Of a stretch of 5,989 bases of DNA, positions 5,932-5,989 are shown piece by piece (within the stretch, counting starts at the first letter, position 1; each line of letters begins with the position of its first letter). The DNA comes from Pseudomonadota bacterium (GTDB taxonomy: Bacteria > Desulfobacterota > BSN033 > WVXP01 > G020346125): the NCBI GenBank assembly GCA_030672465.1, contig DAOVGJ010000185.1, positions 1-5,989 of the forward strand. Direction: 5' to 3'. The position numbers and the translations under genes were made by a program. The notes under the pieces are model-generated. The model was not told the origin of the DNA, did no database searches, and saw only the letters and a program-made list of their open reading frames with translations.

Positions 5932-5989
5932 CTATCGTCCAAACATCAAATTCTCATCTTTATAAGCGAACACCATTGTCCCTTCGCGC
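5932..5989 (-). other. Edge fragment: 22-nt motif copy 2 with a short minus-strand frame
   Basis: Bases 5968-5989 are the second copy of the motif at 2578-2599 (19 of 22 identical), cut by the window end. On the minus strand the frame entering from the right reads REGTMVFAYKDENLMFGR and then TAG at 5932-5934. An ATG at 5974-5976 has a GAAGGG run 3 nt upstream and would give only 14 residues. It could be a tiny relic or simply part of the repeat. Between here and the palindrome (about 5800-5930) nothing was recognised beyond a C7 run at 5875-5881. Confidence 0.3.

Overview
The window looks like chromosomal DNA of a bacterium with moderate-to-high GC. GTG starts are used, and the Shine-Dalgarno sites are G-rich (GGGAG, GGGGG). 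An ADP-forming acyl-CoA synthetase alpha subunit, an M24 peptidase of a variant subfamily and degenerate RAGGTT hexamer repeats would fit an anaerobic Desulfobacterota-like (former Deltaproteobacteria) organism. That placement is inference: there is no rRNA, tRNA or phylogenetic marker gene here.

Left part (1-2473, + strand): the 3' part of an acyl-CoA synthetase (ADP-forming) alpha subunit, cut by the window edge but with its phospho-histidine intact. After about 76 nt follows a complete M24 (Xaa-Pro aminopeptidase/prolidase-like) metallopeptidase with all five metal ligands. The pair could serve amino-acid or peptide fermentation, with the peptidase releasing amino acids and the synthetase conserving energy from acyl-CoA, but that link is inferred from neighbourhood only.

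Middle (2474-2989): a 516-nt stretch without an intact gene, and the most irregular part of the window. In order it holds a terminator-like inverted repeat, a short motif that recurs at the far right edge of the window, a large imperfect hairpin built of RAGGTT hexamers followed by a T-tract, and a minus-strand 69-codon fragment that reads like the C-terminus of a real protein but has no start.

Right part: a + strand two-gene unit (2990-4782). It consists of a sodium:solute symporter-family transporter translationally coupled (ATGA overlap) to a small exported protein made of 39-residue repeats. Nine bases further on, convergently transcribed, is a trypsin-like serine protease with a lipoprotein-type signal (4792-5700, minus). 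The last 289 nt (5701-5989) hold the AT-rich upstream region of the protease gene, with a perfect 17-nt palindrome, and at the very edge a second copy of the short motif seen at 2578-2599.

No CRISPR array, insertion sequence, tRNA or rRNA was seen. The points most worth a second look are the 39-residue repeat protein coupled to the transporter, the minus-strand gene relic, the RAGGTT hairpin and the duplicated 22-nt motif.
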